Source: Chloroflexota bacterium
GTDB lineage: Bacteria > Chloroflexota > UBA6077 > FW602-bin22 > CADDYW01
Direction of reading: 5' to 3'
Length of the DNA stretch: 64,000 nt
Assembly: GCA_021324795.1 (NCBI GenBank)
Contig: JAJPIK010000094.1
Span: forward strand, 19,633 to 83,632
Shown here: positions 18,179-26,721 of the stretch, in pieces
Layout: the number at the start of each line of letters is the position of its first letter
Numbering within the stretch: position 1 is the stretch's first letter
Translations under genes and position numbers: made by a program
Notes under the pieces: model-generated
What the model was told of the DNA's origin: nothing
Seen by the model: only the letters and a program-made list of their open reading frames with translations
Database searches by the model: none

Positions 18179-19105
18179 ATGACGATCAGAATACACGCCG
18201 TACCGCGAACGCAAGGGCAAGAACAGAATTACTCGCAAGTAATCCGCCAACTGGCTGGGCGTGCTGCCCTTTACGTCGGTCTTGCGATCATGACGACCAT
18301 TTCGGTGTTCCCCTACCTCTGGGCGTTCCTAACCTCGGTCAAATCGAACGCCGAGGTCTTGCAGATTCCACCACGTCTTCTGCCCTCGGTCTGGCACTTT
18401 TCCAACTACGTTCAAGCGATGCAGTCCCAGGACTTTGGACGCTTCTTTTTCAATAGCTTCGTCGTGGCGATTATCTCGTGTGTCGCCCAGCTCGTCCTTG
18501 CGTCCACCGCCGGCTACGCTTTTGCCCGCCTGAGCTTTCCCGGTCGAGACATCCTCTTCGCCTTGGTGATCGCGACGCTGATGGTGCCCTTCCAGGTTAC
18601 GCTCGTGCCGCTGTTTATCATGGCGAAGAACTGGCCGCTGGTCGGGGGAAATAACCTGCTCGGACAGGGCGGCATCGGTCTTCTCGATAGCTACTGGGGC
18701 TTGACCTTACCGCAGTTTGCCGCAGCGTTTGGCATCTTCCTCCTGCGTCAGTTCTTTCTCACCTTGCCCTCCGAGCTTGAAGACGCGGCACGCTTGGATG
18801 GCTGCTCGGAGTTCGGCATCTTTCGGCAGATCGTGCTACCTCTCTCCGGGCCGGCCCTGGCGACGCTAGGTATCTTCGCATTTCAGAACGCCTGGAACGA
18901 CTACGTCTGGCCGCTGGTGATCACCAAATCGGAGGCGATGAAGACAGTTCAGATCGGGCTGGCGGCGTTCCAGCGGCGCGACTCGACCGACTGGACGCTG
19001 TTGATGGCCGCGACGATCGTTGCGACGTTGCCGATCGTCATGATCTTTCTCTTTGGCCAGCGCTATTTCACTCGGGGAATCACCTTGACCGGATTGAAAG
19101 GGTAA
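18179..19105 (+). CDS. ABC transporter B: permease, MalG/UgpE type
   Basis: The start at 18179 (MTIRIHAVPR) follows GAGAGCAGGTC. An open frame reaches back to 18059, but those 40 codons have no ribosome site and look non-coding. The protein has six helices, an EAA loop (LEDAARLDGCSEFGIF) and the typical end TRGITLTGLKG. The 120-bp gap before it is unusual for this operon type and contains a G-rich tract. It resembles the MalG-type permease of transporter E. Confidence 0.87.
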   Translation: MTIRIHAVPRTQGQEQNYSQVIRQLAGRAALYVGLAIMTTISVFPYLWAFLTSVKSNAEVLQIPPRLLPSVWHFSNYVQAMQSQDFGRFFFNSFVVAIISCVAQLVLASTAGYAFARLSFPGRDILFALVIATLMVPFQVTLVPLFIMAKNWPLVGGNNLLGQGGIGLLDSYWGLTLPQFAAAFGIFLLRQFFLTLPSELEDAARLDGCSEFGIFRQIVLPLSGPALATLGIFAFQNAWNDYVWPLVITKSEAMKTVQIGLAAFQRRDSTDWTLLMAATIVATLPIVMIFLFGQRYFTRGITLTGLKG

Positions 19106-19134
19106 GGCGTTACGGAGGCCGAATCTCCGTCTAT

Positions 19135-19323
19135 GTGAACGTGCCCAAGTTCGAGCAAGCGCTCATCAGCCACGAATTCCTAGCGCGCATTCGCGAAGAC
19201 CTGGAGAGCGGCCTGCGCAGCGGCGTCCAGGGCACCCCGACCTTCTTCATCAACGGCCGCTGCTATACCGGCCCAACCGAGGTCGACGCGCTGCTCGCCG
19301 CGATGCAGCAAGCGGGACCCTAA
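19135..19323 (+). pseudogene. C-terminal fragment of a DsbA-like thioredoxin-fold protein
   Basis: The frame reads FEQALISHEFLARIREDLES, then GVQGTPTFFINGRCYTGP. The GTPTFFING segment carries the cis-Pro loop of the DsbA/Thioredoxin_4 family, here only as the last 60 residues. The CxxC active site and the N-terminal two thirds are missing. A GTG at 19135 could allow translation, but no function is expected. Confidence 0.6.
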
Positions 19324-19590
19324 CCGGCAAATTGGTGTGCGGGATAGCCCCGCAGGAGCATCGGGCTCGGCGCTAGACGCTCCCTGCCCAGGCTTCCCCA
19401 TCCACTTGCACGATTGAGACGTAGGACACTTCTGTTCTCCTAACCCGACAAGTGAACCTCTTCGCTAAAAGCCACCTCACCGACGTAGTTTTCGACCGAG
19501 GCAAGATCATTTGTCAACTATGTCCCAGCTATGTCCAGGCTATCAGACCATTCGCCCAATGGACATCATCCAAATAAAGTATATCCTGGG

Positions 19591-19679
19591 GAGTCCCCGA
19601 CTTAAAAGGATGGAGGCAGGCTGAAGCCACTGGCGCTTTAGCGCCTCGTCCCTGTCCCACCCTTTTAAGGCGAGGACTC
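19591..19679. repeat. 89-bp palindromic element with central hairpin (REP or IS-end-like)
   Basis: A 19-bp arm (19591-19609) is inverted at 19661-19679 with 17 of 19 bases matching, both containing CTTAAAAGG. Between them a TGAAGCCACT stretch leads into the small hairpin GGCGC-TTTA-GCGCC (19632-19645). Such nested hairpins resemble REP/MITE elements or the ends of IS200/IS605-type elements. It lies in the 610-bp gap 19324-19934, where no gene is recognisable. Confidence 0.5.
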
Positions 19680-19800
19680 GGCCGGGAATTTCGACGGAGG
19701 CACTATTACCTCAATCTCGGGTCCGGCAACTCCCGGGAGCGTGGCCGAGACGGCTGCGCGTGGTCCTGAGACTGGCCCTGAGACCCGCGAGCCCGCGGTC

Positions 19801-19830
19801 TTGACATTCGCCGGTTGGCTCGACTAGAGT
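19801..19830 (+). promoter_or_regulatory. Possible promoter for the enolase-superfamily gene at 19935
   Basis: A perfect TTGACA (19801-19806) is followed after 18 bp by TAGAGT (19825-19830). The -10 match is only 4 of 6. It lies about 105 bp before the start codon. Confidence 0.35.
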
Positions 19831-19934
19831 CGGACCACACGCTTGGGCAGATTAAGCTCGCCTCTTCAGTCATCGTGCTCAATCTCTCGTCGCGGGTCAC
19901 CCGGTGTCAGAACAGCCAAACTTGGAGGACGAGG

Positions 19935-21089
19935 ATGAAGATCTCGAACGTCGAAGTGATCGAGTTTCGGACCACCAGCCACAGCCGACCGAGCCGTTGG
20001 GGCTACGGTATCTATCTGGGCGACGCTAAAACGGTCGATACCATCTCGACGCTGACCAAGATCTCGACCGACGAAGGAATCGAAGGCTACATGCTTGGCG
20101 GCAATAAAGAGCTGATCGAAGGAGTGGCTAAGCCATTGCTACTCGGCGAAGACCCTCTCGATCGCGAGAAGATCTGGAACTGGCTGGACCAGATGATCAC
20201 CTTTGGTCCTCACTTCACCGAGCGCGACGCCGGGATCATCGACTGTGCCCTCTGGGACCTGGCTGGCCGTCTGACGAACCTGCCGGTGCATAAGCTCCTG
20301 GGCGGAGCGCGCGATCGGGTGAAGTGCTATGCCAGCACCGCACCGAATCTGGGTGGACCGGAAGTCTACTACGAGCACGTCAAGACCTGCAAGCAGCAGG
20401 GGTACAAGGCTTACAAGGTCCACGCCTACATCTGCTGGAACCCGCACACCGATGAGCCGGCGCCGCAGCTTCCCGGCTTCCCGAAGGAAGACCTCGAGAT
20501 CTGCCGCGCGGTGCGCGAGGCGGCTGGCGACGACATGGTGTTGCTCCACGATCCTTTCGGGGTCTACACTTTCGAAGAGTCGATCTGGATGGGACGCGAG
20601 CTTGAGAAGCTCAATTACTTCTGGCTCGAGCACCCGATGATCGAGACTCGGGTCGAGTCCTATCGACGGCTCACGCGCGAGCTGGACATTCGGATTCTCG
20701 CGCCCGAGCACGTGCCAGGCGGCTCCTTCGCCCGCGCCGAATGGGCGCTGCAGAACGCCGCGGATATGCTGCGCATCGACGTTTATTACGGTGGACTCAC
20801 CGGCTGCTGGAAGCTGATTAACCTCTGCCAAGCCCTGGGGATCAACTGTGAGCTACACGGCCCGGGCTGGCCCCACGCCCAGCTCCTTGGCGCCGCGCCC
20901 GAGGCCACCTGCCTTTATTACGAGCGCGGCCTGCTCCGCCCCGGCCTCGACGACGCTCTCGCCGCTCCTTACCTGAACTCGATTCCCGACCCACTCGACG
21001 ATGATGGCAACGTCATCATCAGTCAGGCGCCGGGACTAGGGTTGGATCTGAACTGGGACTACATTAATGAGCATCGGGTGAAGCGGTAA
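19935..21089 (+). CDS. Mandelate racemase/muconate lactonizing enzyme family protein (enolase superfamily)
   Basis: The start at 19935 (MKISNVEVIEF) has GGAGG 7 bases upstream. The 384-residue protein has the capping domain (to about 120) and a TIM barrel. Visible catalytic elements are the KVHAY strand (Lys-x-His), the metal ligands in LLHDPF, WLEHP and APEHV, and a late His in CELHGPGWPH. This architecture abstracts a proton next to a carboxylate, as in sugar-acid dehydratases. The substrate is not assigned. A second superfamily member follows 570 bp later on the same strand. Confidence 0.85.
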   Translation: MKISNVEVIEFRTTSHSRPSRWGYGIYLGDAKTVDTISTLTKISTDEGIEGYMLGGNKELIEGVAKPLLLGEDPLDREKIWNWLDQMITFGPHFTERDAGIIDCALWDLAGRLTNLPVHKLLGGARDRVKCYASTAPNLGGPEVYYEHVKTCKQQGYKAYKVHAYICWNPHTDEPAPQLPGFPKEDLEICRAVREAAGDDMVLLHDPFGVYTFEESIWMGRELEKLNYFWLEHPMIETRVESYRRLTRELDIRILAPEHVPGGSFARAEWALQNAADMLRIDVYYGGLTGCWKLINLCQALGINCELHGPGWPHAQLLGAAPEATCLYYERGLLRPGLDDALAAPYLNSIPDPLDDDGNVIISQAPGLGLDLNWDYINEHRVKR

Positions 21090-21093
21090 CGCC

Positions 21094-21510
21094 TCACCCC
21101 CGGCCCCTCTCCATCTGACGATGGAGAGGGGTGACCGCCGCACCGCACGTCCGCAGATCGGCAACGTTGCGGGTATACACCGGGCGATCTTCCCGGCGGC
21201 TGCGCGCGACGAGATAGGCGTCGATGAATCCGACAGAGTGAGCGGCCCAGAGCTGGGCGGCTTCGGTAAGTACGTCCTTGTCGGCAATCACGCCATTCCA
21301 GGAGATGATTGAGATCAGATACTGGGCGACATCACTCCGGGTCATGGTCTTGATGAAGCGCGGAAGAACGTAGGTCAGCTCGTGAACCACCATGGCATCG
21401 AGAACTGCCTGGCTACGGCCCTCGGCGAGCGCTCGTAGCAGCCGCTGGCATTGTTCAGCGTGCGGATCGATCGTAATCTGGCCTCGGGCCAATACTTTTG
21501 CGAGTGCCAT
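21094..21510 (-). pseudogene. Chimera of an AbrB antitoxin start and a PIN toxin body
   Basis: The frame has a good ribosome site (GGAGG) and begins MALAKVLARGQITI, the N-terminus of an AbrB-type antitoxin. It jumps directly to DPHAEQCQRLLRALAEG and the body of a PIN-domain toxin (VHELTYVLPRF, GFIDAYLVARSR, VYTRNVADL). The PIN N-terminus with the first catalytic Asp is missing, as is the rest of the antitoxin. A deletion in an antitoxin-toxin operon would produce exactly this fusion. The last codons (LHRQMERGRG) are read from the hairpin at 21104-21131, so the C-terminus is also altered. Nuclease activity is unlikely. Confidence 0.65.
21104..21131. terminator. Perfect 12-bp hairpin between convergent genes
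   Basis: CCCCTCTCCATC (21104-21115) is exactly inverted at 21120-21131, with a TGAC loop, and flanking TCACC/GGTGA can extend it. It lies between the enolase-superfamily gene and the PIN chimera and would stop transcription from both sides. It belongs with the similar hairpins at 6677 and 53929. Confidence 0.55.
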
Positions 21511-21655
21511 CGTGGCCTCCTCTGCTTACTCTTGATTGTAGATCGCAAAAGCGCCTTCTTCTGACAGAGTCTGTTTTGCCTACCAATGAACGGTGGTCCA
21601 AAGATCTACACGTCTGCTACCATGCACTCCATGAAGAATCCAAAGGAGAGGTCAC

Positions 21656-22798
21656 ATGAAAATCACGAGAGTCGAACACTTCTTCCCGCGCCGTCGGACA
21701 CGCCTGGTGAAAATTACGACGGACAACGGTCTGATCGGCTGGGGCGAGGCGACGCTGGAGGGGAAACCAGAGAGCACCCGGGCGGCGGTCGCGGAGACCG
21801 CCGAGTATCTGGTCGGCAAAGATCCCCTGCGAATCGAGCACCACTGGCAGCAGATCTATCGCTCGGCGTTCTTCCGTGGAGGCAACGTGCTGATGAGCGC
21901 GCTGTCCGGGATCGACCAGGCGCTCTGGGACATCGCCGGCAAGCATTACGGGGTGCCGGTTTATCAGCTCCTGGGAGGACCGGTCCGCGACCGGGTGCGC
22001 GTTTATGCTCATTGGGGCATCCAGGACCGGAGCGAGGAAGGGCTGGCAAAGGCCAAAGAACGCCTCGATTATCTGCGTGAAAAAGGCGGCTACACCACCT
22101 TCAAGGCCGGACCCGGCGGGAAGTGGCGGGCCCACGAGCCCCCGGCGGTGATCGATAACTTTGTTGCGCGCGCTCACCTCATGCGCGAGTGGGTTGGCCC
22201 GGAGGTCGAGCTAGCCTTCGACTTCCACGGTAAGATGACGCCCGGTTTAGCAATCGAGATCTGCCACCAGCTCGCGAGCATGCGCCCAATGTTCGTCGAA
22301 GAGCCAGTTCCCCAGGAGAACGTCGACGCGCTCAAGCAGGTCTCCGATCACGTGCCTTTCCCGATCGCGACCGGCGAGCGGCTCCTCAGTCGCTGGGAGT
22401 TCCGTACCGTCTTCGAGAAGCAAGCCTGTTCTTACATCCAACCGGATGGCTCGCATGCTGGCGGGATCAGCGAGGTGAAGCGGATCGCGAATATGGCAGA
22501 GGTCTATTACATCCATATTATGCCCCACTGCGCGATCGGCCCGGTTGCCCTCAGCGCCTGCCTCCACGTCGACGCCGCGGTGCCCAACTTCTTGATCCAG
22601 GAGTCGATCGGTCCCGACTTCCCGACCGACCTCGTCCGAACCGCCTGGCAGGTCAAAGATGGCTACCTGACCCTGCCTACCATACCCGGGCTGGGCGTCG
22701 AAGTCGACGAGAAAGAAGTGATCAAAATGGCCCAATACGTCGAGGAGCTGGGCGGCGAGTTCTATTACGACCAGGATGGCAGCGTGGCAGATTGGTAG
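21656..22798 (+). CDS. Galactonate dehydratase-like enzyme (enolase superfamily)
   Basis: The 380-residue protein starts at an ATG behind AAAGGAGAGGT. It follows the D-galactonate dehydratase pattern: FRGGNVLMSALSGIDQALWD in the barrel entry, metal/acid site FDFHGK, then EEPVPQENV, GERLLSRWEF, DGSHAGGISE, the base MPHCAIGP and a late IQES. In DgoD these provide the Asp/Glu/Glu metal ligands and the two catalytic His, and all have counterparts here. It should remove water from an aldonic acid to give a 2-keto-3-deoxy acid. Galactonate is the best guess, but near relatives act on other acids. Confidence 0.82.
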   Translation: MKITRVEHFFPRRRTRLVKITTDNGLIGWGEATLEGKPESTRAAVAETAEYLVGKDPLRIEHHWQQIYRSAFFRGGNVLMSALSGIDQALWDIAGKHYGVPVYQLLGGPVRDRVRVYAHWGIQDRSEEGLAKAKERLDYLREKGGYTTFKAGPGGKWRAHEPPAVIDNFVARAHLMREWVGPEVELAFDFHGKMTPGLAIEICHQLASMRPMFVEEPVPQENVDALKQVSDHVPFPIATGERLLSRWEFRTVFEKQACSYIQPDGSHAGGISEVKRIANMAEVYYIHIMPHCAIGPVALSACLHVDAAVPNFLIQESIGPDFPTDLVRTAWQVKDGYLTLPTIPGLGVEVDEKEVIKMAQYVEELGGEFYYDQDGSVADW

Positions 22799-23010
22799 GA
22801 GGCAAACCAATCGATCCACTCACGACGGTGGCTGTCGTCGATCGCGGAGCCGCTACATCTTTTGACTGAAATTGCGCGGCGGGGCGCCCAAGAATTGGGT
22901 TGTCGCTCCTCGGAAGCAGTCTGACGCTTGATTGATAACTATCTCCTGGCCACCAATTGCCCAAAATCCGAGATCGACAAGCGCACTTGAACTAAAGCTG
23001 AGAACTATCA

Positions 23011-24150
23011 CTACCCTCCCAACGCTTCCCGCAAGCGATCGGCAATCACCCGTTCGTCACCCGGGGTTACCGTGGCGACTGAGATGCCGATGACGTCGCC
23101 GTTGAGGGCGAGACGAATGCTCGGATTCCCATCGCGCAGTGCCTGAACGATCTTCGCCGCGTTTTTTCCGTCGGGCCGGGGCTGGACGGTCACCTCGAGA
23201 CGAGTAGACGGCTGATGGTCTCCCGGCCGCTCGATCAGGGTGATGCCCGGTACGTCGCGGATGCGCTCAGCGATCACTTTGATCATGCGATCGTAGCCAG
23301 TCAGGCGCGCTTCGTGATCGCGACTGAACCATTCCTGGAGGGCGACGACCACCGCGATGATCTCTTGCCGGTCTAGCTTGAACGGTCGACCGAGCGCTTT
23401 GCCACCGTCGGTCTCGTAGGCGATGAAGCCGTGCTTGGCCGCCGCGGCGACGAGCTCCTGACGCCCGCAAAGGATGCCGCTCGAGTTCGGCGCATCGATA
23501 TACTTTGCGCCGTAGCAAACCAGGTCGGCACCTGAGCGAGGATAGCTCTGCATTAAGTCGAGTGGGTAAACCTCGGCGGCGGCATCGACGATGACCGGAA
23601 TACCACGACGGTGCGCATGGTCGACGACCTCGCCCAGTGGCAGAATTCCTGGTCGTGTCCGCGCGGCGGCCGCGAAGTAATGAACGGCCGCGGTGCGCGG
23701 ACCGATCGCCGCGTCAAGGTCGGCCACGGTCGCCCCTTCAGCCGTGCCGTACTCGACGAGTCGAGCCCCCGATACGGTGAGACACCGGTCATAGTGGTAA
23801 CGACTACTTTTCTGGATCAGGATCTCGTTCCTCAGACCAGTCGTGTCCGGAAGTTGAGCAATCTTCTCCGGATCCGCGCCGGCCAGGCAGGCCGCGCTGC
23901 TCAGAGCAAGCGCCGCGGCGCAGCCAGAGGTCACGTAGGCCGCTTCGGCACCAAGCGTCTTGGCGATGATCTGGCCGGTCCGGTCGAGAAGCTCGGGCAT
24001 ATCGACGTAATAACGATTCGCTTCATCCATGGCCGCGCGTACGCGCGGGGAGAGCTGGGAGCCGCCAAGCAGCGTCTGATGGCCAACCGCATTGATGACG
24101 GGTTTCACGCCGATCTCTTCGAAGATCGACGTCGTAGTCGATCCAGGCAT
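23011..24150 (-). CDS. SelA-like PLP-dependent enzyme (D-glucosaminate-6-phosphate ammonia-lyase type)
   Basis: The start at 24150 has GAGGAGG 6 bases upstream. The 379-residue protein has the SelA-family fold I layout: substrate region (AVGHQTLLGGSQLSP), PLP-ring stacking and phosphate region (YVTSGCAAALALS), Asp189 in VIVDAAAEV, and the Schiff-base Lys216 in CYGAKYIDAPNSSG. It lacks the N-terminal tRNA-binding domain of true selenocysteine synthase. Relatives are ammonia-lyases acting on amino-sugar acids, whose product is a keto-deoxy acid. That fits the dehydratase and aldolase genes nearby. It should not be read as evidence for selenocysteine synthesis. Confidence 0.75.
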   Translation of the reverse strand: MPGSTTTSIFEEIGVKPVINAVGHQTLLGGSQLSPRVRAAMDEANRYYVDMPELLDRTGQIIAKTLGAEAAYVTSGCAAALALSSAACLAGADPEKIAQLPDTTGLRNEILIQKSSRYHYDRCLTVSGARLVEYGTAEGATVADLDAAIGPRTAAVHYFAAAARTRPGILPLGEVVDHAHRRGIPVIVDAAAEVYPLDLMQSYPRSGADLVCYGAKYIDAPNSSGILCGRQELVAAAAKHGFIAYETDGGKALGRPFKLDRQEIIAVVVALQEWFSRDHEARLTGYDRMIKVIAERIRDVPGITLIERPGDHQPSTRLEVTVQPRPDGKNAAKIVQALRDGNPSIRLALNGDVIGISVATVTPGDERVIADRLREALGG

Positions 24151-24305
24151 CGCGAACCTCCTCAGAAATGCTGTCGCCGGTCGAGCACAAAGGTACGCTG
24201 CAGCGCATCCTTGCGCTTCAACCCGTTGACCTTGACACCGAGCATAAGCCGGCCGATTCGCCTGTGTCAAGCGAGAGCGATCTTACCGGGGTCCGGAAGA
24301 GAGCT

Positions 24306-24806
24306 TCAGGGCATATTGGATGACTGGGTCTCGGCAAGCATGAACACGTAATCCACGTTAGGAACCTCGACACCCTGGGCTCCCAAAACCGAGAGAATCT
24401 GGGCACGATGCTGAGCCGAGTGGGTAAGCACCTGGAGCAACCCATCGTGCGCGGTAACCGGGAAATTGAACCAAGGGACGCGGAGCGGTTGATTCAAGGC
24501 GGACTGGTCCAGATGGGCCAAGAGAGCGATGTATTCGTCGCCGAGTTGCTGCCCCCGGTCGAGGAACCAGCCGAGGTCGCGGGCAAAGTAGCTTTCTCGC
24601 GTGCCACCGGCGTCGAGCGCCTGGCCCTTGAGCATGAATCGGTAGGCGTCTTCGACGCCTACCAGATGCTTGAGGGTCTCAGAAATCGTGCCGATCGTTC
24701 CCGGCGCCACCGTCTCGAGCAGAGTGGAGTCGACCCCCCGGCATCGCTCGAAAACGCGCCGGTTGGCCCAGCGGTTATAGGTGAACAAGTCGACCAAAGT
24801 GTGCAC
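24306..24806 (-). CDS. DinB-family metal-binding protein
   Basis: The 166-residue four-helix protein starts with GTG after AAGGAGGAATCGC. It begins LVDLFTYNRWANRRVFE and has three conserved His at 47, 130 and 134 (TLKHLVG, LTHSAQHRAQIL), the DinB metal triad. Members include thiol S-transferases (bacillithiol or mycothiol type) and unknowns. It lies between the mannonate dehydratase and the SelA-like gene on the same strand, with a hairpin at 24825-24851 separating it from the former. Confidence 0.85.
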   Translation of the reverse strand: MHTLVDLFTYNRWANRRVFERCRGVDSTLLETVAPGTIGTISETLKHLVGVEDAYRFMLKGQALDAGGTRESYFARDLGWFLDRGQQLGDEYIALLAHLDQSALNQPLRVPWFNFPVTAHDGLLQVLTHSAQHRAQILSVLGAQGVEVPNVDYVFMLAETQSSNMP

Positions 24807-24824
24807 GCGATTCCTCCTTGGAGA

Positions 24825-24851
24825 GCTGAGGGCTAGAGACTAACCCTCAGC
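24825..24851. terminator. Hairpin after the mannonate dehydratase gene
   Basis: GCTGAGGG (24825-24832) is inverted as CCCTCAGC at 24844-24851 around an 11-base loop. It lies in the 54-bp gap between the dehydratase and DinB genes. No T-run is present, so termination may be partial. Confidence 0.35.
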
Positions 24852-24860
24852 CCCTAGCTC

Positions 24861-25835
24861 CTACGCGAGCGCTTCGACCGCGCGTAACAGGCCCTGCAAG
24901 TAACCGGTGGCGTGGGCACGGCCACGGTGGTGCCAGTCGGTGTCGTCGACAATGGCCGGCACGTGGTCGTCGATCAGGAAGCCGGTGAAGCCGGATTCTT
25001 TGAGGGCCTTCATAACCTTCACCACGTCCTGGTTTCCTTCACCAATGAAACACTCGGCAAACTTCGGCACGACGCCCTGAACGTCGCGGAAGTGAACGTA
25101 AAAGATCTTGCCACGGCTGGCGAAGTAGCGAACCACGTCCGGAACTGGCTCACCCATCTCCGACCAGCAGCCCATGCAGAAGTCGAGACCGTGGTTAGGG
25201 CTCGGCGCGACGTCTTCCATGGCGCGGCGGAAGCCTTCGAAATTGCGGAACAGCCGCGCGACGCCGCCGAGCGACTCGACCGGGGGATCGTCCGGATGGA
25301 GCGCCAGCTTCACCCCGGATTCCTCGGCGACCGGCAGCACCGCCTTCATAAAATAGTCATAGTTCGCCCACATCTCCTCTTCAGGATAGACCCGTCCGAA
25401 GCTGAGCGGGGCGTTCTTGGCGAGCTCCATGTCGAAGGAAGTCACCAGAGCGCCACCCCGACCGGGGGTGGTGCGCGAGGTTCGCCAGACCTGGTTGGGC
25501 ATCCAGTGGTAGCCGAGAATCGGAATACCGGCTCGGCCCATATTGCGGATCGTTTCGCGGTAGTTCTCGATCTGCTCGTCGCGCTGGGGTAGACCGAGCA
25601 TCGCCTCGCGGTAGAAAGTGACCGGCACATTCTCGAGCGCTTCGAGCTGCAGCCCGTAATTCTCGATCGTCGTGCGAAGCTGGACCAGGTCCATGAATTC
25701 CCAGCGCTTCTCACCGGGCAGCTTGGGCGTATTCAGCAACACCCCTTTTACCCCGATCTGCGCCGCGAACTTCAACCGCTCATCCGTCGCCTGATTGAAC
25801 TGACCCAAGGCAATGCGCATGACTTGCTCTGGCAT
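24861..25835 (-). CDS. uxuA: Mannonate dehydratase
   Basis: The 324-residue TIM-barrel protein carries the UxuA signatures RTTPGRGGALVTSFD, KLALHPDDPP, LDFCMGCWSEMG and YVHFRDVQG, and ends with GFLIDDHVPAIVDDTDWHHR. The metal ligands are expected among the His, Cys and Asp of these motifs. The reaction is D-mannonate to 2-keto-3-deoxy-D-gluconate in glucuronate breakdown. At 324 residues it is shorter than E. coli UxuA, as are many relatives in this group, so activity on another sugar acid is possible. The start at 25835 (MPEQVMRIALG) has GGAGG 8 bases upstream. Confidence 0.82.
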   Translation of the reverse strand: MPEQVMRIALGQFNQATDERLKFAAQIGVKGVLLNTPKLPGEKRWEFMDLVQLRTTIENYGLQLEALENVPVTFYREAMLGLPQRDEQIENYRETIRNMGRAGIPILGYHWMPNQVWRTSRTTPGRGGALVTSFDMELAKNAPLSFGRVYPEEEMWANYDYFMKAVLPVAEESGVKLALHPDDPPVESLGGVARLFRNFEGFRRAMEDVAPSPNHGLDFCMGCWSEMGEPVPDVVRYFASRGKIFYVHFRDVQGVVPKFAECFIGEGNQDVVKVMKALKESGFTGFLIDDHVPAIVDDTDWHHRGRAHATGYLQGLLRAVEALA

Positions 25836-25918
25836 AAGGAGATCCTCCACCCAAATTTGCTAGGGGTCCGCTGGCGATTACGATAGTAGGCGCAGGGCAG
25901 GGTTGTCAATCTGGAACG

Positions 25919-26554
25919 CTACCCTTCCACCCCGCTCACCTTCAAAAACTCCCGCGCAATCAAGGCGTGTCCGATCTCGGTGGGGTGAACCCGGTCCCCC
26001 GCCCAATAGCTAGCGGGTTGGGCTTGCAGGCCACGGTCGAAGGCGTCCTGCGTTTTGACGAGGAGCGTGTTATATTCCCCGGCGAGGCGGCGGACGACAG
26101 TCCGGTAGTCGTCGAGCAGACGGCGAAAAAGGTCACTTCGGTCAGTCTCGACGAGGAATGGCTCGATGAGGATGAGATTAGCTCTGGTCGCGGCGCGAGC
26201 GCGATCGAGCATAGCTCGGTAATTTCGCTCGAATTCATTGAGCGGTACCGCCTCGGCGGTGCGCTCCGTGACGATCCGCCAGACGTCGTTGACACCGATT
26301 TTGATCGCGAGCCAATCGGGCTGCTCGGCGATGACGTCAGCATCCCAGCGAGCGAGCAAGGTGCGTGTCGTATTGCCACTGATGCCCTGATTGACGATAC
26401 GCAAGTTCAGCTCCGGATAAGCGGCGCCGAGCCAGACGTACACCTCACGCACGTAGCCATTGCCCAGCGGTGCAGCACGGTCACGTCGTCCACAGTCGGT
26501 AATACTATCGCCAGCGAAAACGAGCTTCTGGTTTCTCTGAAAGATGAGAGCCAT
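25919..26554 (-). CDS. SGNH/GDSL hydrolase (esterase or deacetylase)
   Basis: The 211-residue protein has block I FAGDSITDCGR with Ser17, block II GISGNTT, block III GVNDVW and block V DRVHPTEIGH with Asp187 and His190, a full catalytic set. It has no signal peptide, so it acts in the cytoplasm. Relatives remove acetyl groups from sugars imported by nearby transporters, which would suit this locus. The initiator is the ATG of MALIFQRNQK. It lies 84 bp upstream of the mannonate dehydratase gene on the same strand. Confidence 0.87.
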   Translation of the reverse strand: MALIFQRNQKLVFAGDSITDCGRRDRAAPLGNGYVREVYVWLGAAYPELNLRIVNQGISGNTTRTLLARWDADVIAEQPDWLAIKIGVNDVWRIVTERTAEAVPLNEFERNYRAMLDRARAATRANLILIEPFLVETDRSDLFRRLLDDYRTVVRRLAGEYNTLLVKTQDAFDRGLQAQPASYWAGDRVHPTEIGHALIAREFLKVSGVEG

Positions 26555-26640
26555 AAAGCTGGTAGATCCTCTCTATCCTGCCAATTTCCCTGACTTAGAA
26601 TAGCAGCTCTCGGTCGCCGCTGGTACCCAAGAGACGAAGC

Positions 26641-26670
26641 TTGACTGGGTTATCGCCTCTCTGATATATT
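26641..26670 (+). promoter_or_regulatory. Promoter ahead of the small ORF and MFS gene
   Basis: TTGACT (26641-26646) and TATATT (26665-26670) are 18 bp apart. The start codon of the small ORF is about 50 bp downstream. Confidence 0.55.
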
Positions 26671-26721
26671 CGCGCTACTAACCGACCGGCGCGACCGCCG
26701 AGATTGGGAGGATACAGATCC

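Noticed and set aside
23011..24150. Reading the SelA-like protein as selenocysteine synthase that would support the UGA case
   Set aside because: The N-terminal tRNA-binding domain is absent and the context is sugar-acid metabolism. The family contains many ammonia-lyases.
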